The notes below the pieces were generated by a model. The model had not been told where the DNA came from. It saw nothing but the letters and a program-made list of their open reading frames with translations, and ran no database searches. The position numbers and the translations under genes were made by a program. Below, one piece after another: positions 5,432 to 6,552 of a stretch of 6,552 nucleotides of DNA. Positions within the stretch are counted from its first letter, which is position 1. The number at the start of each line of letters is the position of its first letter. Origin of the DNA: Desulfobacula sp. (GTDB taxonomy: Bacteria > Desulfobacterota > Desulfobacteria > Desulfobacterales > Desulfobacteraceae); the NCBI RefSeq assembly GCF_021107415.1, contig NZ_JAIOSW010000270.1, positions 1-6,552 on the forward strand, written 5' to 3'.

Positions 5432-6552
5432 ATGAAAAAAAAAATAGGCTGGATTCTTGGTATTATTCTTATAGTTGCTGTGGGTTATGGTTGGCATACC
5501 TATAAAAAATTTGACGCCAAGATGATACGTCTCACACCGGAGTTTATTAAAGAACTTAATAAACAATCAGCCGCCCAGAATGAAGCGGCAATAAAAAAGC
5601 CTGAATTTCGAGAAAGAACCCTTCAACCACAAAATCCCTTAAAGAATGTCTATTTTGGTGATCTCCATGTTCACACATCATTGTCCCTTGATGCGTATAT
5701 GTGTGGAAACACCAATTATACACCCGACCAAGCCTATGAATTTGCCCAGGGGAAAAAATTGGAGCATGTATCAGGAGAAATTCTGCAGCTGAGCGAACCC
5801 CTCGACTTTGTAGCCATTACAGATCATGCTGAAAGCTTTGGTATTTTTGATGGATGTAAGGCGCCAGGTCTTACTGAAAAACAGAAGGAGTTTTGTGCTA
5901 AACTTGACAGCCCGTCACTTGCTTACTATTACAAACTTCGAAAAAATGTATTAGAAAGACCCCCGAAAAGACCCGCCGACTATTGCGGTGAGGATGACAG
6001 CTTTTGTATTGAGCATGGAAAAACCACCTGGAAACGAATTCAGAAAGCAGCTGACAAAGCCTATAAACCCGGAGAATTTACCTCGTTTTATGGATATGAA
6101 TACTCACCGCTCTGGCCAAAAGCGGGGATGACCCACCGGAATGTTATTTTCCGAAACAAAACGGTACCGGAAACAGTGATTTCCGCCTTTGATGCAATGA
6201 CCGCACTGGATCTTTGGAAAATACTGGAAGATACCTGTACCGGAGATTGTGAATTTTTGACCATTCCCCATAATATGAGTAATTTTTTTGGAAGGGCTTA
6301 TTCTCGTAATGATGAAGATGGTGCCCCTTATACCCCAAAGGATTGGGAACGAAGAGATCGATATGAGCCATTGGCGGAAATTTTTCAAGCCAAACGCACT
6401 TCTGAGTGTGCCTTTGGGGTAGGGACGACTGATGAAGAGTGTTCTTTTGAACTCTTTTGGCCAATTTGCGAGGATGACAATTTAGTAGGGTGTGCCAGTA
6501 AAGGATCATATGCCCGGGAAGGCCTAAAGCTTGGAATTGAACTGGAAAAAGA
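5432..6552 (+). CDS. DUF3604 protein, PHP-like metal-dependent hydrolase fold, membrane-anchored; 3' end missing
   Basis: The visible 373 codons are the N-terminal part of a DUF3604 protein; family members usually have about 600-750 residues, so roughly half is lost at the window end. Residues 2-4 are Lys, followed by a hydrophobic segment at about 5-20. This acts as a signal anchor or signal peptide and places the rest in the periplasm. After a linker, GDLHVHTSLSLDA at 76-88 carries Asp77, His79 and His81, the PHP-type metal-binding motif. ITDHAE at 129-134 gives Asp131 and His132, and further candidate ligands are Glu223 (GYEYSP) and His280 (IPHN). Cysteines are frequent (91, 142, 155, 185, 192, 269, 273, 326, 337, 346, 354), which would suit disulphides outside the cytoplasm. 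The fold suggests phosphoesterase-type hydrolysis, but no reaction is established for this family as far as I know. It is transcribed away from the aminotransferase operon and may share its control region. Confidence 0.9.
   Translation, partial: MKKKIGWILGIILIVAVGYGWHTYKKFDAKMIRLTPEFIKELNKQSAAQNEAAIKKPEFRERTLQPQNPLKNVYFGDLHVHTSLSLDAYMCGNTNYTPDQAYEFAQGKKLEHVSGEILQLSEPLDFVAITDHAESFGIFDGCKAPGLTEKQKEFCAKLDSPSLAYYYKLRKNVLERPPKRPADYCGEDDSFCIEHGKTTWKRIQKAADKAYKPGEFTSFYGYEYSPLWPKAGMTHRNVIFRNKTVPETVISAFDAMTALDLWKILEDTCTGDCEFLTIPHNMSNFFGRAYSRNDEDGAPYTPKDWERRDRYEPLAEIFQAKRTSECAFGVGTTDEECSFELFWPICEDDNLVGCASKGSYAREGLKLGIELEK

Noticed and set aside
6104..6509. Minus-strand open frames of 94 and 121 codons opposite the DUF3604 gene
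   Set aside because: They overlap each other and the confidently assigned DUF3604 frame, and their translations show no domain character.

Overview
The window looks like chromosomal DNA of a Gram-negative bacterium with moderately low GC. An hflC/hflK pair, a membrane-anchored DUF3604 protein and an SO_0444/DUF318-type permease would fit a deltaproteobacterial (Desulfobacterota-like) or similar environmental genome. That placement is inference from protein character only; there is no rRNA or other marker gene. There are six gene loci, five on the minus strand and one on the plus strand. I see no insertion sequence, CRISPR array, tRNA or phage gene.

Left block (1-2290, minus strand, transcribed right to left): hflC, then hflK, then the N-terminal part of a multi-spanning metal-efflux-type permease cut off by the window edge. 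Gaps are 2 and 8 bases, so this is almost certainly one operon. A good extended -10 promoter lies about 70 bases upstream of hflC. HflC and HflK normally form the SPFH/band-7 complex that surrounds and modulates the FtsH protease. Here hflK is broken by a frameshift in the middle of its SPFH domain, where about 6-7 conserved residues also seem to be missing. The gene order (hflC first) is the reverse of the enterobacterial hflK-hflC order.

Middle block (2440-5067, minus strand): a HemL-like class III PLP-dependent aminotransferase followed by a 12-segment MFS transporter of the FLVCR/DIRC2-like type, 75 bases apart and probably co-transcribed. The aminotransferase keeps its catalytic lysine and PLP-binding aspartate, but its N-terminus differs from true glutamate-1-semialdehyde aminomutase. 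It is probably a paralogue with another substrate. The transporter may move that enzyme's substrate or product.

Right block (5432-6552, plus strand): a divergently transcribed DUF3604 protein with an N-terminal membrane anchor and a PHP-like GDLHVHTS metal motif, truncated by the window end. The 364-base divergent intergenic region (5068-5431) holds a likely promoter for the aminotransferase, a near-perfect 20-base palindrome and a doubtful 38-codon ORF.

Nothing here amounts to a clearly new system. The points most worth following are the hflK lesion, the aminotransferase/MFS pair with its divergent DUF3604 neighbour, and the palindromic control region.
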